Assembly (NCBI GenBank): GCA_903932155.1
Contig: CAIZFH010000015.1
Location: forward strand, 1-44,047
DNA length: 44,047 nt
DNA from: an uncultured Granulicella sp.
GTDB lineage: Bacteria; Acidobacteriota; Terriglobia; Terriglobales; Acidobacteriaceae
Direction of reading: 5' to 3'
This document shows positions 1 through 9,019 of the stretch, one piece after another. Under the pieces are notes generated by a model. The model was not told where the DNA came from. It was given only the letters and a program-made list of their open reading frames with translations, and searched no databases. Position 1 is the stretch's first letter, and every line of letters starts with the position of its first letter. The position numbers and the translations under genes were made by a program.

Positions 1-20
1 CAGTTGCAATAGAATGAGCG

Positions 21-60
21 GCGGCAGCGTCCATTTTGGACCCTGCCGCTCTCTTTGTTT
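21..60 (+). terminator. Rho-independent terminator of an upstream gene
   Basis: Arms at 21-32 and 38-49 pair over 11 bp with one C-C mismatch (GCGGCAG and GTCC against GGAC and CTGCCGC) around an ATTTT loop. They are followed by TCTCTTTGTTT. The gene it would end lies outside the window. Confidence 0.75.
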
Positions 61-205
61 ATCAATCAGTTAGTAGCTAACACATAGACTCTCGCTTGAA
101 GAGTTAGAATCCTGTTGCCCAGGCCTTCGTTTCGGGATACAAAAGGGATTGCCGGGTTTGTCTGGCCTTTATCCGGTTATCCTCGACATTCAGGAGAGTC
201 CTTCC

Positions 206-460
206 ATGGCGGGTGCAGTCCAGCAGATGATGCGTGAGGTGATGGATATTCGCCAGGCGGCGGAGTATCTGGGAATCAGCGGCGACACTCTCTACCGCTA
301 CGCCTCCGAAGGTTTTATCCCCGCCTTCAAACTGGGTAACCGCTGGCGCTTCAAGCGCAGCCTGCTCGACGCCTGGATGGTACGCATGAGCGGCCCCAAA
401 GCCGCGTCCAACGTCTCCGTGATGCCGCGCGAGAAGAAGCCCGTCGGGCGAGCAAGATAA
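206..460 (+). CDS. Small excisionase/MerR-type helix-turn-helix protein
   Basis: This 84-residue protein is essentially one HTH domain. The stretch MDIRQAAEYLGISGDTLYRY followed by EGFIPAFKLGNRWRF is the pattern of the excisionase-family (HTH_17) DNA-binding domain: one recognition helix and a small wing, ending in a helix LLDAWM. The tail is short and basic. I chose the ATG at 206 because AGGAG at 192-196 sits 9 bases upstream; the frame is open from an ATG at 149 without a ribosome site. No integrase or phage gene adjoins it, so a stand-alone DNA-binding or regulatory role is more likely than recombination directionality. Its target is unknown. Confidence 0.8.
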   Translation: MAGAVQQMMREVMDIRQAAEYLGISGDTLYRYASEGFIPAFKLGNRWRFKRSLLDAWMVRMSGPKAASNVSVMPREKKPVGRAR

Positions 461-535
461 AGACAGTGACAAGTTGGTAGTTGTTAGTGAGTAGTTTCTT
501 ACTTGCTCATTTGCGTAATTACTAACGAATATCCA

Positions 536-1429
536 CTACCCACTGTTCTTCAGCGTAAATAGCGTAATCTCAGGCGGGCAGTTCAGCCGGAACGGCACGC
601 CCACCGTCCCGATCCCTCGGTTCACATAGAGCTGCATTCCGCCCAACTGATACATCCCCTGAACGTATTTTTTTGCACCGTATACGCGATGCAGCGCTCC
701 CACAATCGGCAGCCGCACCTGCCCGCCGTGGGAGTGCCCCGACAGCATCACATCCACCACCGCATCGTACCCGTGAGCCAGCACGTTGTCGGCGTAGTCG
801 GGTGCATGGCATAGCAGGATGACGGGCCCATCGGCATTTACCGGTATGGTCTGTTGCAGGTTGGGCACATTGGATAGGGGATCAGCCAGACCTGCCAACC
901 AAAGCCGCTGTCCATTCCGTTCAATCGCGACGTTTTGATTGAACAGCATTGGAATCGACGCCGACGCCAGCCCCGCACGTATCAGCGGAGGCCCCAGCAA
1001 GGAGTCGTGGTTCCCCATCACCGCGTAGCGCAGCGGACAGGCCAGCCCGCGCAGCTTGTCGGCGCAGCGCAGCATGGCTCCCGCCGCAAAGTTCTGCCCC
1101 ATTGGGGTATTGCTGATGTAGTCGCCGGTCAGTAGCACCAGGTCGGGCGCCAGCCGGTTCACCTCGCCCACTACGCGATGCACAAACGATGGCTCCGTGT
1201 ACTCATCGAAGTGAATGTCGCTGATCTGTGCAATGCGGTACCCATGAAACGCGTCGGGCAGCTTCGCCAGCGTCAGTGTAAGGGACTCGATGCTGATCTC
1301 ATGCCGTGCAATCTCGCCGGAATAGAGCGCCAACCCGCCTGCCGCGGCTGCGCTACCCAGCAGGAAGTTGCGTCGGGTGAGTGTGTTTTTATGCTCTGCC
1401 CGCAGTGGATCGGCGACAAATCCGGTCAT
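536..1429 (-). CDS. Tat-exported metallophosphoesterase
   Basis: This is a 297-residue calcineurin-like phosphoesterase with the ordered metal-binding motifs DIH (71-73), GDY (102-104), GNHD (139-142), a His in LLCHAPDYAD, and GHSHGG near the C-terminus. These ligate a two-metal centre that hydrolyses phosphomono- or diesters. The N-terminus carries a twin-arginine signal (TRRNFLLG, about residues 18-25, then an Ala/Gly/Leu hydrophobic stretch), so the enzyme is probably exported folded. It most resembles the YaeI/YkuE group, but the substrate cannot be read from sequence. It is divergent from the M24 peptidase and convergent with the small HTH gene. Confidence 0.88.
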   Translation of the reverse strand: MTGFVADPLRAEHKNTLTRRNFLLGSAAAAGGLALYSGEIARHEISIESLTLTLAKLPDAFHGYRIAQISDIHFDEYTEPSFVHRVVGEVNRLAPDLVLLTGDYISNTPMGQNFAAGAMLRCADKLRGLACPLRYAVMGNHDSLLGPPLIRAGLASASIPMLFNQNVAIERNGQRLWLAGLADPLSNVPNLQQTIPVNADGPVILLCHAPDYADNVLAHGYDAVVDVMLSGHSHGGQVRLPIVGALHRVYGAKKYVQGMYQLGGMQLYVNRGIGTVGVPFRLNCPPEITLFTLKNSG

Positions 1430-1515
1430 ACCGCATGATACCCGTTTTCATACGCTTGCACAGCTCACTCAAGTTTACCGATTGCGCTACCCGCCCTGTT
1501 GGTAGAATGGTTCGG

Positions 1516-2628
1516 ATGAGCTTGAATTCACGCAAGAAGAGAGCCACCGATGCCGCGCTTGCAGCCGGAGTAGATGCGCTGCTGGTCACCAATCTTCCCG
1601 ATGTGCGATGGCTGTGCGGCTTTACCGGATCCAGCGCAGCCCTGGTGCTTCCCCGCCCTTCGTCCGAACCGTCGCGCAAGACCCCGCACGCAGTGCTGTT
1701 TACCGATGGCCGATACATCGCCCAGGCCAATGCCGAGGCCGTCGGTACCCAGGTCGTTATCGCCACCAAGCCGCCGCTCACTGAAGCCTGCGAGTGGATC
1801 GCCGCCGCCGGCATCAAGCGCTGCGGATTCGACAAGACCCAGACCACCGTCGCCACCCTCGCCAACATGCGCAAGGTAGTCCCGGCAAAGCAGCGCCACT
1901 CCCTCTTCGTCGCTCTGGACCCACTGGTGGCCCATCTGCGCCAAATCAAGGACGCCGATGAGATCGCCAAACTTCGCGCCGCCGCCAAGCTTGGTTGCAA
2001 GCTCTTCGACCACATCCTCACCTACATCCAGTCCGGCATGACGGAGATGGCGGTCGCCGCCGAGTTGGAGCACGCAGCCCGTCTCGCCGGTGCCGAAGGC
2101 ATGTCCTTCGAAACCATTATCGCCAGCGGCGAGCGTTCCTCTCGCCCCCACGGCCACGCCACCACGGCCAAGTTGCCCCGACGTGGATTCGTCACGATGG
2201 ACTTCGGTGTAATCCTCGATGGCTACTGTTCCGACATGACCCGCACGATTCACATTGGTCGCGCCAGCGCCGAAGAGCGCACCGCCTACGACGCCGTGCT
2301 GGAGGCGCAGGAGGCAGGTGTCGCTGCCGTCCGCGCGGGCGTCGTCACCGGTGATGTCGACGAGGCATGCCGCTCGGTTCTACGCAGCGCCGGCCTCGCC
2401 CAATGGTTCACCCACTCCACTGGCCACAGCCTTGGGCTGGAGATTCACGAGGAACCCCGCCTCGCCCTAAAGAGAACAGAGAAGCTCAAAGCAGGAATGA
2501 TCGTTACAATTGAACCCGGCATCTATATGCCGGGCAAGTTCGGTATGCGCATCGAAGATACAGTGCTGGTCACTCGCACCGGTTGCGAGATTCTCACTCC
2601 AAGCCCCAAGGCCTGGATCGAGTTGTAA
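1516..2628 (+). CDS. M24-family Xaa-Pro aminopeptidase
   Basis: This is a 370-residue creatinase-fold metallopeptidase that removes N-terminal residues preceding proline. The N-terminal domain is followed by the pita-bread catalytic domain. The five expected dinuclear metal ligands are visible: D229 and D240 (DFGVILDGYCSD), H304 (TGHSLGLEIHE), E333 (IEPGIY) and E347 (RIEDTV). The frame is open from 1381, but homology-like sequence begins at MSLNSRKK, so 1516 is preferred; ATG 1507 is the alternative and neither has a strong ribosome site. It lies directly upstream of accB-accC, an arrangement seen in many bacteria, where pepP/pepQ-type genes precede acc genes. It is probably cytosolic. Confidence 0.88.
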   Translation: MSLNSRKKRATDAALAAGVDALLVTNLPDVRWLCGFTGSSAALVLPRPSSEPSRKTPHAVLFTDGRYIAQANAEAVGTQVVIATKPPLTEACEWIAAAGIKRCGFDKTQTTVATLANMRKVVPAKQRHSLFVALDPLVAHLRQIKDADEIAKLRAAAKLGCKLFDHILTYIQSGMTEMAVAAELEHAARLAGAEGMSFETIIASGERSSRPHGHATTAKLPRRGFVTMDFGVILDGYCSDMTRTIHIGRASAEERTAYDAVLEAQEAGVAAVRAGVVTGDVDEACRSVLRSAGLAQWFTHSTGHSLGLEIHEEPRLALKRTEKLKAGMIVTIEPGIYMPGKFGMRIEDTVLVTRTGCEILTPSPKAWIEL

Positions 2629-2693
2629 GCGCGTCGAGGTTTAAACAAACACTAGATCCACTGGGCCCGGTTGGGTCGCAAGGAAGAGGAACG

Positions 2694-3200
2694 ATGGACA
2701 GCAAGGACAGCAATAAGCTGAAGGAGCTGCGCGAACTGGTTGATTTCCTGAAAGAAAACGGAATCGCCGAGTTCGATATGGAACGCACCGACCTCAAGGT
2801 ACGCATCAAGTTTGCCGGTGCCGCCGGTTCGACCGCGTCCGGAATCGACCCAACACGTCTCGCGGAACTCCTGGCAAGCAGTGGAGGAGGCGGTGGCGTT
2901 CCCAGCCCATCCACTTCACCTGCCCCGGCCGCGACGCCATCAGCCGAGCCCGAAGAGAAGCTGCATGAGGTCAAGTCGCCCATCGTCGGCACCTTTTACG
3001 ACTCGCCTTCACCCGGCGCGTCTACCTTCGTCCAGGTCGGCGATCAGGTCGAAGTGGGCCAGGTCCTATGCATCGTAGAGGCCATGAAGTTGATGAATGA
3101 GATCGAGAGTGACATAGCCGGCGAAGTCGTCAAACGCATCGCAGTAACCGGCCAGCCGGTCGAGTTCGGCCAGCCTCTATTCGCCATCCGCCCACGCTAG
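2694..3200 (+). CDS. accB: Biotin carboxyl carrier protein of acetyl-CoA carboxylase
   Basis: This is a 168-residue carrier protein. It has an N-terminal helical region (LKELRELVDFLKENGIAEF), a Gly/Pro/Ala/Ser linker (about residues 64-85) and a C-terminal biotinyl domain. The biotin attachment motif is VEAMKLMNE, with the acceptor lysine at K132. The start at 2694 is set by a purine-rich ribosome site (AGGAAGAGGA, 2681-2690); the longer open frame upstream overlaps the peptidase gene. It carries carboxybiotin between the biotin carboxylase (next gene) and the carboxyltransferase, whose accA and accD genes are not in the window. It is the first committed step of fatty-acid synthesis. Confidence 0.95.
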   Translation: MDSKDSNKLKELRELVDFLKENGIAEFDMERTDLKVRIKFAGAAGSTASGIDPTRLAELLASSGGGGGVPSPSTSPAPAATPSAEPEEKLHEVKSPIVGTFYDSPSPGASTFVQVGDQVEVGQVLCIVEAMKLMNEIESDIAGEVVKRIAVTGQPVEFGQPLFAIRPR

Positions 3201-3295
3201 CCCTCGTGCAGAAACTTAACACCGATCAACACCGATGATCCCGATCAAAGGCAGCAGCCGATGCGAAGGGATGATGAGTCAAAAAAAGGCGGAAC

Positions 3296-4666
3296 ATGTT
3301 TCGTAAGATTTTGATCGCAAATCGTGGTGAGATCGCACTGCGCGTCATCAGCGCATGCAAGGAGATGGGCATCCGCACCGTCGCCGTCTACAGCGAGGCC
3401 GACCGCAACAGCCTGCATGTGCGCTTCGCCGACGAGGCCATCTGCATCGGCCCGCCGCGTTCGGCTGAGAGCTACCTCAACGTCCCCGCTGTCATCTCCG
3501 CCGCCGAGATCGCCGACGTCGACGCCATCCATCCCGGCTACGGCCTGCTCAGCGAGAACGCCAACTTCGCCGAGGTCTGCCGCGCCTCCAACATCAAGTT
3601 CATCGGCCCGACGCCCGAGGTCACTCGTCTCATGGGCGAAAAGTCCACCGCGCGCCAGACCATGAAGAAGGCCAGGGTCCCCATCCTCCCTGGCTCCGAC
3701 GGCATTCTAGATAGCGAAACCGCCGCGCTCGATTGCGCTCGCTCCATCGGCTATCCCGTCATTCTCAAGGCCACTGCCGGCGGTGGCGGACGCGGCATGA
3801 GAATCGTGCGCTCCGCCTCGGAATTATCCACCCTCTTCCAGCAGGCCTCCGGCGAAGCTGCGGGCGCCTTTGGCAACGGCGACCTCTACATGGAGAAGTT
3901 CATCGAGCGCCCGCGCCACATCGAGTTCCAGGTACTCGCCGACGAGCACGGCAACGTAATGAGCCTGGGCGAACGCGAGTGCTCCATCCAGCGCCGCCAC
4001 CAGAAGCTCATCGAAGAGGCCCCCAGCCTCATGATCTCTCCCAAACTCCGCGCTGAACTCGGCCGCACCATCGAGAGATGCATGAGGGACGTCGGCTACA
4101 CCAACGCCGGAACCATCGAGTTCCTCATGGACGAGGACGGCAAGCTCTACTTCATCGAGATGAACACCCGCATCCAGGTTGAGCACTGCGTCACCGAGAT
4201 GGTCACCGGCATCGACCTCGTCAAGGCCCAGATCCGCATCGCAGCCGGCGAGCGCCTCTCCGACATCGTCACCGGCCCGGTCGCCATCACCGGTCACGCC
4301 ATCGAGTGCCGCATCAACGCTGAGCATCCCGAAAAGTTCACCCCCAGCGCAGGCACCATCACCGCCTTCAACCTGCCTGGCGGCAACGGCGTCCGCGTCG
4401 ACACCGCCCAGTATGCCGAGGGCGTCGTCCCACCCTACTACGACTCGCTGATCGCCAAGCTCATCTGCCTGGGAGCCAATCGCGAGGAGGCCATGAACAA
4501 GATCCAGCGGGCATTATCGCAATTTGTGGTCCAGGGAATCTATACCTCGATCCCCCTCCACCAGAAAATCTTCGACGATCCCGAGTTCCGCTCCGGCCAA
4601 TTCGATACTAAGTTCATGGAACGCTTCTTCGAACGGCAGACGGAAAAGGCAAAGTCAGAGGTTTAA
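3296..4666 (+). CDS. accC: Biotin carboxylase subunit of acetyl-CoA carboxylase
   Basis: This 456-residue protein is full length for AccC (E. coli about 449). It shows the N-terminal biotin-carboxylase motif [16 protein letters not shown], the ATP-grasp glycine loop AGGGGRGMR (about residue 163), the IEFL and [10 protein letters not shown] catalytic segment, and the C-terminal domain ending near LHQKIF. It carboxylates the biotin on AccB using ATP and bicarbonate. The spacing to accB is 95 bp, with a ribosome-site-like AAGGCGGA just before the ATG, so the two are probably co-transcribed. Confidence 0.96.
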   Translation: MFRKILIANRGEIALRVISACKEMGIRTVAVYSEADRNSLHVRFADEAICIGPPRSAESYLNVPAVISAAEIADVDAIHPGYGLLSENANFAEVCRASNIKFIGPTPEVTRLMGEKSTARQTMKKARVPILPGSDGILDSETAALDCARSIGYPVILKATAGGGGRGMRIVRSASELSTLFQQASGEAAGAFGNGDLYMEKFIERPRHIEFQVLADEHGNVMSLGERECSIQRRHQKLIEEAPSLMISPKLRAELGRTIERCMRDVGYTNAGTIEFLMDEDGKLYFIEMNTRIQVEHCVTEMVTGIDLVKAQIRIAAGERLSDIVTGPVAITGHAIECRINAEHPEKFTPSAGTITAFNLPGGNGVRVDTAQYAEGVVPPYYDSLIAKLICLGANREEAMNKIQRALSQFVVQGIYTSIPLHQKIFDDPEFRSGQFDTKFMERFFERQTEKAKSEV

Positions 4667-4685
4667 CATCATTATTCCTTTAATC

Positions 4686-4835
4686 CGTCATCCTGAACGT
4701 AGTGAAGTACACCTGTATTCTCACGTTGTTTGTTCTTGTTCGTCATTCTGAGCGCAGCTCAGAATCTCCGTATTTCGTCGTTGCATGTTTTTGTTTATCT
4801 TTCCTTCGTTTGTCATTCCCGTAGGGAATCTGCTT
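4686..4835 (+). repeat. Cluster of three short REP-like palindromic repeats
   Basis: Three related units lie behind accC. One starts CGTCATCCTGAACG (4686). One starts CGTCATTCTGAGCG (4741) and contains a perfect 9-bp inverted repeat ATTCTGAGC/GCTCAGAAT (4745-4765). One starts TGTCATTCCC (4811) with ATTCCC-GTA-GGGAAT. Similar units occur at 26965, 34135, 37772 and 37895. They look like dispersed intergenic repeats and may act as terminators or RNA stabilisers. Confidence 0.7.
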
Positions 4836-4877
4836 CTGCATTTCGTCGTAGCGTGTTTTATCCAACGGGGACGCACC

Positions 4878-5162
4878 CTACTCAGTAGCATCTGCGGTGC
4901 TCGTAATCCTCAGCCCCTTACGCCACAGTGCTTCGCTCAACAAATAGCCAATCAAGAGGGACACGCAGGCAATCAGTACAGTCATTCCCTTACCGAAGTG
5001 CGGAGCATTGAAAATGACCCAGGGACTGAATGTCGCGAGTATGAATATGATCCCGCCCATGGAGAGTGTCCGTAAGAGCATGTACGGCAACTTGCCCCGT
5101 CTTTGAAGTTTCAGCCAGTAATCACTATTTTCATGACTTAATGCGTTTGCGATCTCGAACAT
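4878..5162 (-). CDS. Small two-pass membrane protein, unknown function
   Basis: This is a 94-residue predicted protein. A polar N-terminal part (FEIANALSHENSDYWLKLQRRGK) is followed by two hydrophobic segments, roughly GGIIFILATFSPWVIF and TVLIACVSLLIGYLLSEAL, and a short charged tail. I recognise no family. The ATG at 5162 is favoured by AGGTGG just upstream, rather than the TTG one codon earlier. It lies between accC and thiE on the opposite strand. An overlapping plus-strand frame (4785-5075) has no protein-like features. Confidence 0.55.
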   Translation of the reverse strand: MFEIANALSHENSDYWLKLQRRGKLPYMLLRTLSMGGIIFILATFSPWVIFNAPHFGKGMTVLIACVSLLIGYLLSEALWRKGLRITSTADATE

Positions 5163-5207
5163 CAACCCACCTCATGAGTTTCATTCGTCAAGGTTGGAGC
5201 ATTAACT

Positions 5208-5834
5208 GTGATACTACCCCACCTCTACCCCATCCTCGACGCCGAACTCATCGCCGCGCGCAGCATTACGCTCGCCGCCGTTGCCAGCGAACTCCGTGCC
5301 GCAGGCGTAACCCTGCTGCAATATCGCGATAAAAACGGCTCGCCACAAGAAATCCTCCGAGCCACCGCAATCCTACGCGAAGCAATCTCCAGCAGCGACT
5401 GCCGTCTCATCCTCAATGACCGAGCCGACCTCGTCGTCCTCGCCAACTTCGACGGTGTTCACGTCGGCCAGGGCGATCTCACCCCCGAAGACGCGCGACG
5501 TGTCGTCGGCCTAGATCGCATCGTTGGCGTCTCCACCCACACCGACGAGCAGGTGCGCATAGCCGACCAATCCTGCGCGGACTACATCGCCATCGGTCCG
5601 GTCTTCGTCACCGGCACAAAGCTCAACCCGGATCCCGTGGTCGGCATTGAAGGCGTCCGCCGCGCCCGTGCGCTCACCAGCAAACCGCTGGTCGCCATCG
5701 GCGGCATCACCCGCGCCAACGCCCGCAGCGTCATCGACGCAGGTGCGGATTCCGTCGCCGTCATCTCCGCCCTCTTCGCTCCCACCGAAAGTCCCCAACA
5801 GGTTGCACGCGACTTTCGCGCCCGTCTGCGGTAG
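5208..5834 (+). CDS. thiE: Thiamine-phosphate synthase
   Basis: This 208-residue TIM-barrel enzyme couples the thiazole and pyrimidine moieties to form thiamine phosphate. Family motifs are in order: LLQYRDK, LILNDRADLV, GVHVGQGDL, IVGVSTHT, YIAIGPVF, GTKLN, LVAIGGI and DSVAVISALF. The start is GTG with GGAG (5196-5199) 8 bases upstream. No thiamine riboswitch or other thi gene was seen nearby. A permease gene follows 12 bp downstream. Confidence 0.95.
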   Translation: MILPHLYPILDAELIAARSITLAAVASELRAAGVTLLQYRDKNGSPQEILRATAILREAISSSDCRLILNDRADLVVLANFDGVHVGQGDLTPEDARRVVGLDRIVGVSTHTDEQVRIADQSCADYIAIGPVFVTGTKLNPDPVVGIEGVRRARALTSKPLVAIGGITRANARSVIDAGADSVAVISALFAPTESPQQVARDFRARLR

Positions 5835-5846
5835 AACTAAGGGAAC

Positions 5847-7430
5847 GTGACTCCATCCAACCTCCCTCAGAACCAGCCCGCCGCAGCCCCGCACTTTGTC
5901 CGCGGCATGGGCCTCTTCTCCGCTACCGCCATCGTCATGGGCTCCATGATCGGCTCCGGCATCTTCATCGTCTCCGCCGACATGAGCCGCACCGAGGGTT
6001 CGCCCGCGTTGCTTATCGCGGCTTGGCTGGTGACCGCCCTCATGACCCTCATCGGCGCGCTCAGCTACGGTGAGTTGGCCGCCATGATGCCTAAGGCCGG
6101 CGGCCAGTACGTCTATCTGCGCGAGTCGCTCGGCCCCCTCTGTGGCTTCCTCTATGGCTGGACTCTATTCCTCGTCATCCAGACCGGAACTATCGCGGCG
6201 GTCGGCGTCGCCTTTGGAAAGTTCCTCGGCGTCTTCTTCCCCTCCGTCAGCGCCGGCCACTGGCTCTGGTACATCGCGCATGTCCCCGCAATTCCCATCG
6301 GCCCCATGGTCCTCGGCAATATGGACATCGGCCTCAACACCGCGAACCTCGCGGCGATTGTTATCATCACCCTACTCACGCTGCTCAACACCTTCGGCGT
6401 CAAGCTCGGCGCGTCGGTGCAAAATGTCTTCACCTCCGCAAAGGTTCTCGCCCTGGCCGCAGTCGTTCTGGTCGGATTCATCGCAAAGAATACAGCAGCC
6501 ATCGCGGCCAATTTCGGCGCGGGCTGGCACAACTTCTGGGCCGGAGCAAGCTGGCACACTACACACGCGGTGCAGGTCGGCGTTGGCGGCCCGACTGCGT
6601 TCGTCGGCCTGTTGACCGTAGTCGCAGTGGTTCAAGTCGGCAGCCTCTTCAGCGCAGACGCGTGGAACAACGTCACCTTCACCGCCGGAGAGATAGAAAA
6701 CCCGCGCCGCAATCTTCCCCTCAGTCTCGCCCTCGGCACCGGTGTCGTCCTGCTTCTCTACATCTTCTGCAACTTCGTCTACCTCAGCGTGCTCCCCATG
6801 GCCGGTTCGCCAATTGCATCCACCATCGCCGGCCGCGGCATCCAGTTCGCCACGCAGGACCGCGTCGCCACCGCCGTAATGGAGTCTGCCTTCGGCGCAA
6901 TCGGCGCACGTCTCATGGCCGCCGCAATCCTCATCTCCACCTTTGGCTGCGTCAACGGAATGCTTCTTGCCGGCGCGCGCGTCTACTACGCCATGAGCCG
7001 TGACGGCCTCTTCTTTTCCTCCGTCGGCAAACTCAGCAGGCCGTCCAGCCATTCCGGGGGCGGTGTCCCCGTCAACTCGCTCTGGGTGCAGTGGGCGTGG
7101 ACCTGCCTGCTCTGCCTCTCCGGCAGCTACGGCCAGTTATTGGATTATGTAATCTTTGCCGTGCTCGTCTTCTACATCCTCACCATCGTCGGCCTCTTCG
7201 TTCTGCGCCGCACCCAGCCCGATGCCCCGCGCCCCTATCGCGCCTTCGGCTATCCCGTCCTTCCCGCACTCTATATTCTGAGTGCTGCGTGGATTTGTGT
7301 TGTACTCTTGCGTTACAAATCCCAGTACACATGGCCCGGCCTCGTCCTTGTGCTGCTTGGGATACCGGTGTATCTGCTCTGGAACCGCATGGGCGCAGGG
7401 TCAACCACCGCGGCAGAAGACGCAAGTTAA
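5847..7430 (+). CDS. APC-superfamily amino acid permease
   Basis: This is a 527-residue polytopic transporter of the amino acid-polyamine-organocation superfamily, with about 12 hydrophobic segments. The first helix region reads SATAIVMGSMIGSGIFIVSADM, the substrate-binding GSGIF motif of APC carriers. SYGELAAMMPKAGGQYVYL in the second segment and the later FSADAWNNVTFTAGEIENPRR are typical of the LAT-like/AdiC-like branch. The substrate is probably an amino acid but cannot be specified. The start is GTG at 5847, 12 bp after thiE, so it is likely in the same transcript and followed by a second permease. Confidence 0.9.
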   Translation: MTPSNLPQNQPAAAPHFVRGMGLFSATAIVMGSMIGSGIFIVSADMSRTEGSPALLIAAWLVTALMTLIGALSYGELAAMMPKAGGQYVYLRESLGPLCGFLYGWTLFLVIQTGTIAAVGVAFGKFLGVFFPSVSAGHWLWYIAHVPAIPIGPMVLGNMDIGLNTANLAAIVIITLLTLLNTFGVKLGASVQNVFTSAKVLALAAVVLVGFIAKNTAAIAANFGAGWHNFWAGASWHTTHAVQVGVGGPTAFVGLLTVVAVVQVGSLFSADAWNNVTFTAGEIENPRRNLPLSLALGTGVVLLLYIFCNFVYLSVLPMAGSPIASTIAGRGIQFATQDRVATAVMESAFGAIGARLMAAAILISTFGCVNGMLLAGARVYYAMSRDGLFFSSVGKLSRPSSHSGGGVPVNSLWVQWAWTCLLCLSGSYGQLLDYVIFAVLVFYILTIVGLFVLRRTQPDAPRPYRAFGYPVLPALYILSAAWICVVLLRYKSQYTWPGLVLVLLGIPVYLLWNRMGAGSTTAAEDAS

Positions 7431-7466
7431 TGGAATACTGACGAGAATTTGGAGATCGAACCGCGA

Positions 7467-9002
7467 ATGTCGATGCTGCTTAGGACCAAACCGCTGGAAG
7501 CAATTATGGGTGAATCCGTCGAAACTGGCGAGCACACCCTGAAGCGCACGCTGGGCGCGGGCAGTCTGATAGCCCTGGGTATTGGCGCCATCATCGGCAC
7601 CGGCATCTTTGTGCTCACCGGACCCGCAGCCGCCCGATACGCCGGCCCCGCCGTGGTCTACAGTTTCATCGTCGCCGCCATCGGATGCGTCTTCGCGGGT
7701 CTTTGCTACGCGGAGTTTGCCGCCATGATCCCCGTCGCCGGATCGGCTTACACCTACGGCTATGCCACTCTGGGCGAAATCTTCGCATGGATCATCGGTT
7801 GGGACCTAGTCCTTGAATACGCCTTCGGCGCGGCCACGGTCTGCTCTGGTTGGAGCGGTTACGTCCTCAGCCTGGGCCAGGACTTCGGCCTGCGCCTGCC
7901 GCCCGAGTTGGCCGGAACTCCCGGCTCCGTCTTCGTCCTCTATAACGGCAACTGGGAGTTCCTCGGTCGCGTGGCAAAGAAGCTTGCAGTGTTGGGCATT
8001 GATCCCGCAACCTTGCCGCAGCGCCACGGCGATTTCAATCTCGTCGCCTTCCTCGGCATCCTCTTAGTCACAACAATCCTTGTCATAGGCATCCGCGAGT
8101 CGGCAAACTTCAACAGCGTCATTGTCGCCATCAAGCTTGTAGTGCTTGTCATCTTTCTCGCCATCGGTGGAGCAACGCTACTCCATCATCCAGAGCTTCC
8201 GCGAGTTAACTGGCATCCTTTTCTGCCGCCCAACACAGGTGCCTTCGGGTCATTCGGGTGGTCGGGAGTATTGCGCGGAGCAGGCGTAATCTTCTTCGCG
8301 TACATTGGCTTCGACGCAGTATCCACCGCCGCTCAGGAGGCCAAGACACCGAAACGCGACATGCCGATCGGCATTCTCGGTTCGCTCGTGCTATGCACCG
8401 TGCTGTATATCCTGGTGGCGCTGGTTCTCACCGGGCTGGTCAACTATCACTATCTCAATGTGCCCGATTCCCTGGCCGTCGGCATCGACGCGACGGGCGT
8501 CAAGTGGGGCAGCCTACTGGTGAAGTTTGGAGCACTGGGCGGGCTCACCAGCACCATGATCGTGATGTTGCTCGGCCAGAGCCGAGTCTTCTTCGCTATG
8601 TCGAAGGACGGCCTGCTGCCAAAAACATTCAGCAACATCCATCCACGTTTCCGCACACCGTGGATCTCTTCCATCACGGTCGGCTTGGTGGTCGCGGTCT
8701 TCGCATCCACCATCCCACTGGACAAGCTAGGCGAGATGACAAGCATCGGCACTCTGCTCGCCTTCATCATCGTCTGTGCAGGCGTGTTGGTGCTTCGCTT
8801 CCGCCGTCCAGAGCTGGCGCGTCCCTTCCGCGCGCCATTTTCTCCGCTCACACCCATCCTCGGAATCCTCATCTCACTGGCCATGATGCTCGGTCTTCCC
8901 GGCGAAACGTGGCTTCGCCTGGTCATCTGGCTCGTCGTCGGTATGGGGATCTACTTCGGCTACAGTATCCGCCACAGCAAACTGAACAAGTCCGCACCCT
9001 AG
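7467..9002 (+). CDS. APC-superfamily amino acid permease (CAT-like)
   Basis: This second permease of about 511 residues belongs to a different APC branch from its neighbour. LGIGAIIGTGIFVLTG forms the first-helix substrate motif, CYAEFAAMIPVAGSAYTYGY the second segment, and FFAYIGFDAVSTAAQEAKTPKRDMPIGI the conserved mid-protein region of cationic-amino-acid-type carriers. The frame is open from a TTG at 7449. I prefer the ATG at 7467 (or 7473), because the conserved sequence begins with LLRTKPLEAIM and GGAG lies at 7451-7454. The substrate is not predictable. Confidence 0.88.
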   Translation: MSMLLRTKPLEAIMGESVETGEHTLKRTLGAGSLIALGIGAIIGTGIFVLTGPAAARYAGPAVVYSFIVAAIGCVFAGLCYAEFAAMIPVAGSAYTYGYATLGEIFAWIIGWDLVLEYAFGAATVCSGWSGYVLSLGQDFGLRLPPELAGTPGSVFVLYNGNWEFLGRVAKKLAVLGIDPATLPQRHGDFNLVAFLGILLVTTILVIGIRESANFNSVIVAIKLVVLVIFLAIGGATLLHHPELPRVNWHPFLPPNTGAFGSFGWSGVLRGAGVIFFAYIGFDAVSTAAQEAKTPKRDMPIGILGSLVLCTVLYILVALVLTGLVNYHYLNVPDSLAVGIDATGVKWGSLLVKFGALGGLTSTMIVMLLGQSRVFFAMSKDGLLPKTFSNIHPRFRTPWISSITVGLVVAVFASTIPLDKLGEMTSIGTLLAFIIVCAGVLVLRFRRPELARPFRAPFSPLTPILGILISLAMMLGLPGETWLRLVIWLVVGMGIYFGYSIRHSKLNKSAP

Positions 9003-9019
9003 GCACAGGCGCACACCCC

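Noticed and set aside
1528-2253. Long minus-strand frame opposite the M24 peptidase
   Set aside because: It is antisense to a gene with all catalytic residues, has low-complexity Gly/Ala composition and no recognisable motif.
4785-5075. Plus-strand frame through the REP-like cluster behind accC
   Set aside because: It begins inside repeats, lacks a ribosome site and overlaps the more protein-like small membrane protein on the minus strand.
5166-5207. Thiamine (TPP) riboswitch before thiE
   Set aside because: The available leader is too short and lacks the conserved CUGAGA and ACCUGA elements.
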